Below are positions 20,864 to 28,159 of a stretch of 33,248 nt of DNA, one piece after another. Position 1 is the first letter of the stretch; the number at the start of each line of letters is the position of its first letter. Made by a program: the position numbers and the translations under genes. The notes beneath the pieces were generated by a model. That model did no database searches, was not told the origin of the DNA, and was given only the letters and a program-made list of their open reading frames with translations. Source of the DNA: a virus; IMG/VR virus record IMGVR_UViG_3300033978_000174, positions 1 to 33,248 of that record, one strand, 5' to 3'.

Positions 20864-23352
20864 GCATCCTTGACGCAGCACGCGGCAGGTGGCCAGACCT
20901 GCTGCAGCAGCTTGCTGGCTTGACCGCCGAGCAGCTCACTGACAAGCATCAGCCGTGCCCGCTCTGCGGCGGGCGCGATCGCTACCGCTTTGATGACCAG
21001 GACGGCTCAGGCTCATGGTTCTGCAACAAGTGCGGCGGCAAGGCCGGGACTGGCGGAGCGGGCAGCGGCATGGACATGCTGATGCGTCGCACGGGTTTGA
21101 GCTTTGCCGAGGCCGCGCAGCAGGTTGAGCAGCACCTTGGCCTAGCCAAGCCGATACCAGCGCCGCCGTTGAAAGGGTGGGATGCGCACTGGCGGTACAC
21201 AGACACCTTTTATGTGCTACGCCGCAACCTGCCGGATGGCGAGAAAGAAATCCGCCCACTCTGGTTTGACGGCGAGGGCTGGCGACGCAAGGCACCGCCA
21301 TCACCGCGTCCTTTGTACTGGGCGCGTCGTGATGCAAACCTGCCGTTGCTGATCGTCGAAGGCGAGAAGACTGCTGATGCAGCCGCTGCATTGTTTCCCG
21401 GCCATGCCGTACTGACCTGGGCGTCAGGCTGCCAGGCCATCGACAAAGCCGACTGGTCACCTATCGCTGGCCGCCGTTGCGTGCTATGGCCTGATGCGGA
21501 CATGCCAGGCCGTAAGGCGATGGCCAAGTTAGCGCCACGTTTACTTGCTGCTGGTGCTACGCAGGTCCGCATTGTCCATCCGCCTGAAGGTGTGCCCGAG
21601 GGATGGGACCTCGCTGATGCGGACTGGTCACTAGGCCAAGCTGCAGCGCATCTTATGTCCAACCGCTCAGCACCCGTTGAGCTGCCGGATCCTGTGGCCG
21701 AGCCGTTGCTGGCCGAGCCGCTGCCCGAACCTGATCCGATACCGCAGGCTGATAGCTGTTTCACTTGCCTCGGCTTTGACAATGACAGCTTCTACTACCA
21801 GCCGCACAGCACCGGACAGGTAACCCGCCTATCGCGCAGCAGCCATACCGGAACCAATCTCGTGTCGCTAGCGCCTCTTGGTTACTGGGAGACCCTGTAC
21901 CCATCCAAGACTGGCGTTAACTGGACTGCAGCGGCAAGCAGCTTGTTTGAACGCCAGGCCGCTGTTGGCGTCTACAGCCCAGACCGGATCCGTGGCCGTG
22001 GCGCTTGGTGGGATAAGCGCGTCAGCGTGCTGCATCTAGGCGATCGCCTGGTGGTTGATGGCGATCCGCGTGATGTCAGCGCTGGTGTGGCCGGCAGCGC
22101 CTACCTGTATCAGCGCCTTGCGCGCCTGCGTGGTCCAGCAGATGCCAAGCCCCTAGCCGATGATGAAGCATTTGTCCTGGCCGAGCTAGCCGAGCGCTTC
22201 CACTGGGAAGTCCCCGCATCCGGCCTACTGCTAGCCGGCTGGGCTGCTCTTGCCCCGATCTGCGGTGCGCTTGATTGGCGTCCTCATGCTTGGCTAACAG
22301 CAGGTGCAGGCTCCGGCAAGTCCGCCATCCTTGACCGCTACATCTCGCCCCTGCTAGGGGATATGGGTTTGGTCGTAGCTGGCAACACCACAGAGCCCGG
22401 CATCCGACAAGCCCTGCGAGCTGATGCCCTGCCTGTTGTCTTTGACGAAGCCGAATCCAATGAGCGCACGGACCAGCAGCGAATGCAGGCCATCCTCGGT
22501 CTAGCGCGGGTTGCCAGCTCGGAGTCCAAAGCGCACACGCTCAAGGGCAGCCCTGAGGGCGATACACAGCGTTACACCATCCGGTCAATGTTTTTAATGT
22601 CGTCTATTGCAACCGCACTCAAGCAGGGTGCCGATAAGTCACGCTTTGCTCAGCTCACATTGCGGAATCCGAATGAGCTACCAAAAGCTGAACGTATTGC
22701 GCACTGGGAAGCCTTGGACCGCGACCTTGACAAGCATATATCTGAAGCGATTGGCCAGCGATTGCAGGCACGGACCATTACACTGATACCCGTAATCCGC
22801 GCTAGCGTGCGCATCTTTACCCGTGCAGCTGCTGAGGCATTTGATAGCCAACGGCTTGGTGATCAATACGGCACGCTATTAGCAGGCGCGTGGTCTTTGC
22901 AGTCCAGTGAGGTGGTCACTCGAGAGCAAGCATGGCAACTGATTGAGCAGAACAACTGGGAACCCTACTCTCAGTCGATTGAAATACCGGATGAAAAGCG
23001 CTGCCTCCAACGCATCTTGCAGTATCAAATACGAGTCGAGGGAGATAAAACAGTAACCCGAACCATTGGCGAACTTGTAGATCTTGCATTGCATCATGGC
23101 AATGACATGGTTGTAACAACAGAGCTGGCAGTGGCCACGCTCGGACGCAATGGCATCAAGGCTGAGCAGGGCGCTATCTGCGTGTCCAACACGGCCAACG
23201 CCATTGCAGGCATCCTCTCGGACACGCCATGGAGCAACTGCTGGTCAACCGTGCTGGCTCGTTTGCCGGGCGCCGAGAAGGTGGGCGTTATTTGGTTCAA
23301 AGGTTCAGGCGGTAACAGTCGAGCCACCAAAATCCCCCTTGAAGCCGCCTGA
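20860..23352 (+). CDS. Primase-helicase (zinc ribbon, Toprim, ATPase)
   Basis: 830 residues in three parts. A primase zinc ribbon (Cys33, Cys36 in CPLCGGRDRYRF; Cys55, Cys58 in CNKC). A Toprim-like region with Glu167 (LLIVEGEKTADAAAAL) and Asp212-x-Asp214 (LWPDADMPGRKA). A helicase domain with Walker A GAGSGKS (Lys487) and Walker B VVFDEAES (Asp529-Glu530). This is the layout of P4-alpha and related phage replication enzymes, which unwind the origin and prime synthesis. It is the likely replication initiator; an iteron-like region follows directly. Confidence 0.88.
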   Translation: MSILDAARGRWPDLLQQLAGLTAEQLTDKHQPCPLCGGRDRYRFDDQDGSGSWFCNKCGGKAGTGGAGSGMDMLMRRTGLSFAEAAQQVEQHLGLAKPIPAPPLKGWDAHWRYTDTFYVLRRNLPDGEKEIRPLWFDGEGWRRKAPPSPRPLYWARRDANLPLLIVEGEKTADAAAALFPGHAVLTWASGCQAIDKADWSPIAGRRCVLWPDADMPGRKAMAKLAPRLLAAGATQVRIVHPPEGVPEGWDLADADWSLGQAAAHLMSNRSAPVELPDPVAEPLLAEPLPEPDPIPQADSCFTCLGFDNDSFYYQPHSTGQVTRLSRSSHTGTNLVSLAPLGYWETLYPSKTGVNWTAAASSLFERQAAVGVYSPDRIRGRGAWWDKRVSVLHLGDRLVVDGDPRDVSAGVAGSAYLYQRLARLRGPADAKPLADDEAFVLAELAERFHWEVPASGLLLAGWAALAPICGALDWRPHAWLTAGAGSGKSAILDRYISPLLGDMGLVVAGNTTEPGIRQALRADALPVVFDEAESNERTDQQRMQAILGLARVASSESKAHTLKGSPEGDTQRYTIRSMFLMSSIATALKQGADKSRFAQLTLRNPNELPKAERIAHWEALDRDLDKHISEAIGQRLQARTITLIPVIRASVRIFTRAAAEAFDSQRLGDQYGTLLAGAWSLQSSEVVTREQAWQLIEQNNWEPYSQSIEIPDEKRCLQRILQYQIRVEGDKTVTRTIGELVDLALHHGNDMVVTTELAVATLGRNGIKAEQGAICVSNTANAIAGILSDTPWSNCWSTVLARLPGAEKVGVIWFKGSGGNSRATKIPLEAA

Positions 23353-23397
23353 CCGTTCGGAGGCGTTCGGCCGAAAACCCTTGGTATGACTGAGAAC

Positions 23398-23600
23398 TAA
23401 CGGTCCTAACGGTCCTAACGCTTTTTCAGAAGAGCCCCCCTTTAAGAGAGAGGGTGTAAGTGTGTGGGTGGGTAGGGTGCTGTCTCTTGTATGTATATGT
23501 CTTTTTTAGCGTTAGGAGTGTTAGGTTAGGGGCTCAGCCCAGTGGTGGCGGGCGATTTGCGCCGAACGCCCACCGTTAGGCGACCGTTAGGACCGTTATG
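23398..23600. repeat. Iteron-like array (TAACGGTCC / ACCGTTAGG) in a 245-base gap
   Basis: Between the primase stop and the next RHH gene lie TAACGGTCC at 23398 and 23407, TAACG at 23416, then the reverse-complement form: GTTAGG at 23511 and 23520, ACCGTTAGG at 23572 and 23583, and ACCGTTATG at 23592, whose last three bases are the RHH start codon. The spacing is mostly 9 bases. A T tract (TCTTTTTTAG) and a GGGCTCAGCCC hairpin lie between the clusters. This is either a replication origin served by the primase-helicase or an operator for the RHH protein, or both. Confidence 0.7.
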
Positions 23601-23873
23601 AAAGAAGTCAAAGTCCGCTTTGAGCCTGCAGACCTGGTGGCGCTAGACCAGCAGGCGGCAGCAGCTGGGGTGTCCCGTGCGGAGTTGATCCGCAGTAGGG
23701 CGTTGGTGTCGAATTGCGACAGTGGCCTTACTGTTGCTGGTTATCACCGGCTAGTGTCCGATGCGCTTGCCAATGTGCGCGGGGACATCCCACGCCGCAT
23801 GGTTGAGCAGCTTGTCGCTTATGTCATCACATGGATCTCGTCAACATCTCACCCAAGCAGCAACCAGTCCTGA
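23598..23873 (+). CDS. Ribbon-helix-helix protein, CopG-like
   Basis: 91 residues. KEVKVRFEPADLVALDQQAA followed by VSRAELIRSRAL is a clear ribbon-helix-helix. A helical second half (GYHRLVSDALANVRGDIPRRMVEQLVAYVITWI) could give dimer or tetramer contacts. The start codon is part of the last ACCGTTATG repeat, which points to autoregulation by binding the array. It overlaps the next ORF by 43 bases. Confidence 0.75.
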   Translation: MKEVKVRFEPADLVALDQQAAAAGVSRAELIRSRALVSNCDSGLTVAGYHRLVSDALANVRGDIPRRMVEQLVAYVITWISSTSHPSSNQS

Positions 23874-24043
23874 ATCGCCTCAGCGACACCATGGACCATG
23901 CACTTGCTTATGCCGCCGCAGTCGTGGATAATGCCACCGATGACGGCGTGCCCATCCCCGCTGAACTGGTCGCCAGCTTTGCCGCTGATTACGACCGCAT
24001 CATCCTTTACCTCACCCAAGCGGCCAGTGTCGGATCCCGTTGA
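23831..24043 (+). CDS. Small helical protein (70 aa)
   Basis: ATG at 23831 inside the end of the RHH gene. The product (MDLVNISPKQQPVLNRLSDT ... AELVASFAADYDRIILYLTQ) is acidic and helical. No family recognised. It overlaps the DUF3310 gene by 17 bases, and the coupling suggests it belongs to the replication unit. Confidence 0.55.
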   Translation: MDLVNISPKQQPVLNRLSDTMDHALAYAAAVVDNATDDGVPIPAELVASFAADYDRIILYLTQAASVGSR

Positions 24044-24230
24044 CCACCCAAGCCACTACACCAGCAGCAGCATTGAATGCATTGATGCAATCCGCGCAGC
24101 ACTCACACCAGAGGAATGGCGCGGTTACATCAAAGGCAATGTTATGAAATACTGCTGGCGCGAGAGGCTTAAGGCTGGCGACATTGACCTAGCCAAGGCT
24201 GCTTGGTATCTCACACACCTACACCAATGA
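24027..24230 (+). CDS. DUF3310 protein
   Basis: The GTG at 24027 gives 67 residues starting VSDPVDHPSHYTSSSIECID. HPSHY followed by IECID and GNVMKYCWRERLK is the DUF3310 signature, common in phage replication regions and sometimes annotated as a nucleotide-kinase-related domain; its biochemical role is unclear. The frame is open upstream to 23898, but that part overlaps another gene and lacks the family pattern. The stop overlaps the clamp ATG (ATGA). Confidence 0.85.
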   Translation: MSDPVDHPSHYTSSSIECIDAIRAALTPEEWRGYIKGNVMKYCWRERLKAGDIDLAKAAWYLTHLHQ

Positions 24231-25267
24231 AGCTCATTACCACGCAGGGCGACCTCGCCCATGCGCTACGCACCATTGCCCCAGCCATCAGCACCAGCAA
24301 CAGCCACCCGATCCTGAGCTGCTGCCTGCTTGCTGCCGATGGCGCAACCATGACCATCACCGGCTTCAACCTGGACCTTGGCATCAGCGTCACGGTGCCC
24401 GCAGCTGTAGAGGCACCCGGCACCGTCGCGTTGCCGCACAGGCTGCTAGCGGGGCTTGTAAGCCGCTTTGAGGATGGCGAGGTGCTAACCCTGTCAGATG
24501 GGCTCCTGAGCGCTTGTGGGGCCTCCTACGGCCTTGCAGCGATGGATGCGGAGGATTACCCCGCCATGCCGGTTGTAGAGGCACCTGGCGCTGAGCTATC
24601 GCTATCCGATGGTGTACGCGCCTGCCTGCCGTGTTGCAGTACCGACATCAGCAAGGCCATGCTCTCCGGCATTCACATGGCAGCCGGCTACATGGAGGCC
24701 ACTGACGGCCACCGGCTGATGCGTATCCCCGTAGCACTGCCGGATGGCATTGACTTGGTGCTACCAGCCAGCACCATGAAGCTGCTGCAGGACCGCACCG
24801 TCACCGTGGCAGCCGCAACCGGCCAAGCCGTCATCGATGCAGGTGATGGCGTCACCATCTACAGCCGCATCCTTGATGGCAAGTTTCCCAACGTGGCAGC
24901 GCTGGTGCCCGCCAGCTTTGAGCACACCATCACCCTCGACCGGCATCGCTTTGCCCGGTGCCTAGAGCGTGTCGCGCTGATCGCAGAGGCGCACAACTCT
25001 GTGGTTAAGCTCACCGCCGGCGCAGGTGCTCTAGCCATCACCGCCGAGGCCGATGCCAACAACGGCAAGGAACTGATCACCTACGAAGGCACAGCAACCG
25101 GCACATGGGCATTCAATGTTCACTACCTGCTTGATGGCCTTAAAGCCTTCAAGGGCTGCGAATCCGTTACAATGTCCGCCAATAGCGCTACAACTCCTGT
25201 AGTGTTGACCCCGGCTAAAGTAAAAGGGCAGACATATCTCGTTATGCCGGTTCAAATCAAGCAGTAA
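24227..25267 (+). CDS. dnaN: DNA polymerase III beta subunit (sliding clamp)
   Basis: 346 residues from the ATG at 24227 (MKLITTQGDLAHALRTIAPA). An in-frame start at 24203 is less likely because it lacks the ATGA coupling. Family landmarks include SNSHPILSCCLLAADGATMTI, GTVALPHRLLAGLVSR, SGIHMAAGYMEATDGHRLMR, YSRILDGKFPNV, and a C-terminus ending YLVMPVQIKQ that resembles the VMPMRL end of bacterial clamps. It is slightly shorter than host clamps (about 370). It would encircle DNA as a dimer and tether a polymerase. No polymerase or clamp loader appears in the window, so it probably works with host factors. Confidence 0.9.
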   Translation: MKLITTQGDLAHALRTIAPAISTSNSHPILSCCLLAADGATMTITGFNLDLGISVTVPAAVEAPGTVALPHRLLAGLVSRFEDGEVLTLSDGLLSACGASYGLAAMDAEDYPAMPVVEAPGAELSLSDGVRACLPCCSTDISKAMLSGIHMAAGYMEATDGHRLMRIPVALPDGIDLVLPASTMKLLQDRTVTVAAATGQAVIDAGDGVTIYSRILDGKFPNVAALVPASFEHTITLDRHRFARCLERVALIAEAHNSVVKLTAGAGALAITAEADANNGKELITYEGTATGTWAFNVHYLLDGLKAFKGCESVTMSANSATTPVVLTPAKVKGQTYLVMPVQIKQ

Positions 25268-25273
25268 AGAGCA

Positions 25274-25597
25274 ATGGCCGCCAAAGGCACCACCAGGGCT
25301 GAAACTGAAATGCGGGCGCAAACCTTTGCCCGCATCATCGCTAATGGTGGCCGTCGCTCAGACTGCATCCGGCATGGACGGGAGAACTGGGGGGTTGCAG
25401 AAGACACCTGTGACAAATACCTTGCAATGGCACGCGATCAATTGCGTGCTGATTGGGATCTTCAGCGCCCGCAGATGGTGGCTGATTTGCTGTCGCAATG
25501 CGCCACGCTGCAGCAAGAGGCACGCGAGAAAGGTCATCTGCACATTGCCCTTGGCGCCATCAACACCGCCGCCAAGCTGGCGCAAATCTGTTCGTGA
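25274..25597 (+). CDS. terS: Terminase small subunit
   Basis: 107 residues. An N-terminal helix-turn-helix-like part (QTFARIIANGGRRSDCIRHG, NWGVAEDTCDKYLAMARDQ) is followed by a helical oligomerisation region (VADLLSQCATLQQEAREKGH, ALGAINTAAKLAQI). The pattern W-x-V-x-x-x-T-x-x-x-Y and the final AAKL are common in small terminases that recognise the packaging site. The stop overlaps the GTG of the large subunit (GTGA). Confidence 0.85.
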   Translation: MAAKGTTRAETEMRAQTFARIIANGGRRSDCIRHGRENWGVAEDTCDKYLAMARDQLRADWDLQRPQMVADLLSQCATLQQEAREKGHLHIALGAINTAAKLAQICS

Positions 25598-26946
25598 GCA
25601 TTCTTGCTGCTGTTGCTGAAGGCCATGTCCTGCAGCAACTGAATGCCAATGAAGAGCTGACTGATGTAGATGCCCTGCTTGCGCGTATTAGAAGCGACCT
25701 GCACCCTGGCCAGCTTGCGTTTGTGGATGACACTGCAACGCAGATCCTTGGCATCAGTGCTGGATATGGCGCTGGCAAGACTCGGGCATTGTGCGCTAAA
25801 GCCGTGATGCTGGCAGCGGTCAATCAGGGCTTTATCGGCTGCGTGATGGAGCCAACCGGACCGCTGATCCGTGACATCTGGCAGACGGACTTCGAGGCAT
25901 TCCTTGAGGCGTACGACATCCCGTACACCTTCAGGGCTAGCCCGCTGCCGGAGTACATGTTGCACCTGCCGGGCGGTGATACCAAGATCCTGTGCCGCAG
26001 CTTTGAGAACTGGTCGCGCATCATCGGCTTGAACCTTGCCTGGGTGCTGGCTGACGAGATCGACACCGTGACGCCCAGCATTGCCAACAAGGCATTTCCC
26101 AAAATCCTTGGCCGCTTGCGCTCTGGCAATGTCCGGCAGTTTGGCGCGGCATCGACGCCAGAGGGGTTCCGGTTTCTCTGGCAGACATTTGCCAGTGACG
26201 ACGCGCAATTGCGACCGGACAGGCGGCTTATCAAAATGCGGACTTATGACAATCCGCATTTGCCGAAAGATTTTATTGAACGGTTGCGTGCCAACTACGA
26301 TCCGACCCTTCTCAAGAGTTACCTAGAAGGAGAGTTTGTAAACCTAACCACTGGTTGTGTTTACGACAGATTTGATCGCGCTAAGCATGTTTTTGCAGCA
26401 TTGCCGGACATCAGTCGTGAAGCGCTGCGGGTGGGCATTGACTTCAACATCGGCAACACCAACGCGATCATCGGCATACGCATTGGCGATCGGGCTGTTG
26501 TCATTGATGAAGTTGCTGGTGCAAACGATACCGATTCGCTAGCGCAGGAAATCCGCCGCCGCTACCCAGACCACAAGATCTACGGTTACCCAGACGCATC
26601 AGGTGGCAACCGCTCAACAAATGCCACACGCACGGACATCCAGATTTTGGAAAGCTATGGCATCAGCAACCAATCGCCGCAATCAAACCCGCCGATCCGC
26701 GATCGCGTCAACAACGTGCAGGCCATGCTTGAAAACGGCAAAGGCCAGAACCGTCTACAGATTTACCAAGGCTGCAAGCGATTGATCGAATGTTTGGAGC
26801 TGCAGTGCTGGGATGAGAAGACTCAACTGCCCGACAAGCAGTCCAATTTTGATCACATGAACGACTGCCTTGGCTACTGGCTGCACCGCGACTTTTCGAT
26901 GCTGCACAAGACCGCTGGACGCAGCACGGGGATTCGGCTATATTGA
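25594..26946 (+). CDS. terL: Terminase large subunit
   Basis: 450 residues from the GTG at 25594. The ATPase has Walker A GYGAGKT (Lys62) and Walker B LADEID (Asp154-Glu155), then the coupling segment GAASTPEGFRFLW. The nuclease domain begins near GIDFNIGNTNAIIG (Asp283) and contains IYGYPDASGGNRSTN. It pumps DNA into the prohead and cuts the concatemer. An upstream extension to 25498 overlaps the small subunit and has no family character. Confidence 0.93.
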   Translation: MSILAAVAEGHVLQQLNANEELTDVDALLARIRSDLHPGQLAFVDDTATQILGISAGYGAGKTRALCAKAVMLAAVNQGFIGCVMEPTGPLIRDIWQTDFEAFLEAYDIPYTFRASPLPEYMLHLPGGDTKILCRSFENWSRIIGLNLAWVLADEIDTVTPSIANKAFPKILGRLRSGNVRQFGAASTPEGFRFLWQTFASDDAQLRPDRRLIKMRTYDNPHLPKDFIERLRANYDPTLLKSYLEGEFVNLTTGCVYDRFDRAKHVFAALPDISREALRVGIDFNIGNTNAIIGIRIGDRAVVIDEVAGANDTDSLAQEIRRRYPDHKIYGYPDASGGNRSTNATRTDIQILESYGISNQSPQSNPPIRDRVNNVQAMLENGKGQNRLQIYQGCKRLIECLELQCWDEKTQLPDKQSNFDHMNDCLGYWLHRDFSMLHKTAGRSTGIRLY

Positions 26947-27001
26947 TTGGCGCAGCGAGGCGGCAACCTCCTGCGCCCGGCCACCTGAGTCACCAGGCAA
27001 C

Positions 27002-27694
27002 ATGGACATCATTACACGCGCAGAGGCTCTTACGCAGGGCCTGACGCACTACTTCACGGGCAAGCCGTGCCGCAACGGCCACATTTCAATTCGTGGCGTG
27101 CGCAAATGGAATTGCCTTGAATGCGACCGCAATCAAAAGGCGGAGGAACGCAAGCGCGATCCTGAACGAGTGCGGTCAAACGAAAGGCGCACCGCAGCAA
27201 AGCATCGTGAATCAAAGCGGCAATCAACCAAGCGATGGCGCGAGCGCAATCCAGATCGGTTAAAGGCTTATAATCAAGCATTTCGCATTCGCTACCGAAC
27301 TGACGCGGCATTTAGAAGGCAAAGGCAAGCCGCTTATAGGCTTCATGCCCAGAAACAGAGAGACCTGAAAACGAACAGAGCCATCAGCCTCAACTTGAGA
27401 AATCGCATTTATTACGCATTGACAAGCCGTGGTGCCTGCAAGACGCAAGCAAGCGCTGACCTGATCGGCTGCACCGTCGAAGAACTCCGCCAGCACTTGC
27501 AAGCGCAGTTCACTGACGGCATGAGCTGGACCAACTATGGACGCGACGGCTGGCACATCGACCACATCCGCCCATGCGCGAGCTTTGACCTGACCGATCC
27601 AGAGCAGCAGCGGCAGTGCTTTCACTACACCAACCTGCAACCGCTGTGGGCTGCGGACAACATCCGCAAAGGCGCCAAGTGTGAACAAGTGTAA
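27002..27694 (+). CDS. HNH endonuclease, homing-type
   Basis: 230 residues from the ATG at 27002; the frame is open to 26870 but that part overlaps terL. The N-terminus has a zinc-like set (Cys23, His27, Cys38, Cys41 in GKPCRNGHIS ... NCLECDR), then a long Arg/Lys-rich DNA-binding helix, and a C-terminal HNH core (GWHIDHIRPCASFD, NLQPLWAADNIRKG). This layout resembles free-standing homing endonucleases of cyanophages. Its place between terminase and portal could instead mean a packaging-associated nuclease. The 55-base gaps on each side set it apart from the packed genes. Confidence 0.8.
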   Translation: MDIITRAEALTQGLTHYFTGKPCRNGHISIRGVRKWNCLECDRNQKAEERKRDPERVRSNERRTAAKHRESKRQSTKRWRERNPDRLKAYNQAFRIRYRTDAAFRRQRQAAYRLHAQKQRDLKTNRAISLNLRNRIYYALTSRGACKTQASADLIGCTVEELRQHLQAQFTDGMSWTNYGRDGWHIDHIRPCASFDLTDPEQQRQCFHYTNLQPLWAADNIRKGAKCEQV

Positions 27695-27700
27695 CGGGAG

Positions 27701-27729
27701 TTGACCAAGGCGGCACAAGGTGCCATACT
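27701..27729 (+). promoter_or_regulatory. Sigma-70-like promoter B, shared sequence with 17984-18011
   Basis: TTGACC (27701-27706), a 17-base spacer starting AAGGCGGCACAAGGTG, and CATACT (27724-27729). The spacer matches promoter A at all but two of its first 16 bases. The leader to the ATG at 27756 contains AAACGGATCCCACCCATG, nearly as in copy A. The -35 to ATG distance is 55 bases here and 54 in A. Confidence 0.6.
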
Positions 27730-27755
27730 TAGGTCATCCGAAACGGATCCCACCC

Positions 27756-27950
27756 ATGACCGCTGCCATTTCCGCACCCCAGCTTTCAGTCGCCGCTCAG
27801 ATGGCTTTCTATCTTGGCGTAACCGAGGACTCGATTCACTTCCTCGAAAGCGCTTTTGACGTTGACGGTTGCACCATTGAGGTTGGCGGCAACTGGTTTG
27901 ACGTTTATTTTGATCCGACTGGTTTGGTCACTGAGTATTTGCCCGCCTGA
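27756..27950 (+). CDS. Small protein under duplicated promoter-leader (64 aa)
   Basis: ATG at 27756 (MTAAISAPQLSVAAQMAFYL). The product ends FDVDGCTIEVGGNWFDVYFDPTGLVTEYLPA in outline, a small alpha/beta protein with an aromatic-acidic C-terminal half. No family recognised. The in-frame extension to 27720 runs through the leader and is rejected. Its promoter region is a near copy of the one before the unrelated gene at 17957, so both may respond to the same signal. Confidence 0.65.
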   Translation: MTAAISAPQLSVAAQMAFYLGVTEDSIHFLESAFDVDGCTIEVGGNWFDVYFDPTGLVTEYLPA

Positions 27951-27986
27951 GCCCTTCGGAACCTTTCATCCGCCACCCACAAAACC

Positions 27987-28130
27987 ATGACCACCAACCC
28001 CTGGCTCAATCGCTTTGCAGCCCTGACGCTGCTGTTCATGATGTACGGCGTTGGCATCAGCGTCGGCCGTGATCAAGCCGTGCAGGCGCATCACAACCAC
28101 CCGGCCTGCCATCAGGGGCTGAAGCCGTAA
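27987..28130 (+). CDS. Small membrane protein (47 aa)
   Basis: ATG at 27987 opens 47 codons: a polar start (MTTNPWLNR), one hydrophobic helix (FAALTLLFMMYGVGISVG) and a His-rich tail (AVQAHHNHPACHQGLKP). The cluster of five His and one Cys could bind metal. It sits between the promoter-B gene and the portal, 36 bases after the former. No family recognised; possibly a superinfection or membrane-modifying gene, which is a guess. Confidence 0.6.
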   Translation: MTTNPWLNRFAALTLLFMMYGVGISVGRDQAVQAHHNHPACHQGLKP

Positions 28131-28159
28131 ACTGACGGCATTGTCAGCAGTTAGCGGTC

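Noticed and set aside
20620-20949. N-terminal extension of the PLD gene to 20949, giving a 353-residue protein
   Set aside because: The extra 110 residues run antisense to the RHH and primase genes, have no domain character, differ sharply in composition from the AT-rich PLD part, and would read through the divergent promoter pair.
23398-23600. Reading the TAACGGTCC / ACCGTTAGG units as a CRISPR array
   Set aside because: The units are only about 9 bases, are directly abutting or irregular, lie in both orientations and there are no spacers or cas genes.
25498-25593. Longer start for the large terminase at 25498
   Set aside because: It lies fully inside the small-subunit gene and reads as an Arg/His-rich shadow; GTG 25594 overlaps the small-subunit stop as GTGA.
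26870-27001. Longer start for the HNH gene at 26870
   Set aside because: The extra segment overlaps the terminase 3' end in another frame and lacks similarity to HNH proteins; ATG 27002 begins the recognisable zinc-like N-terminus.
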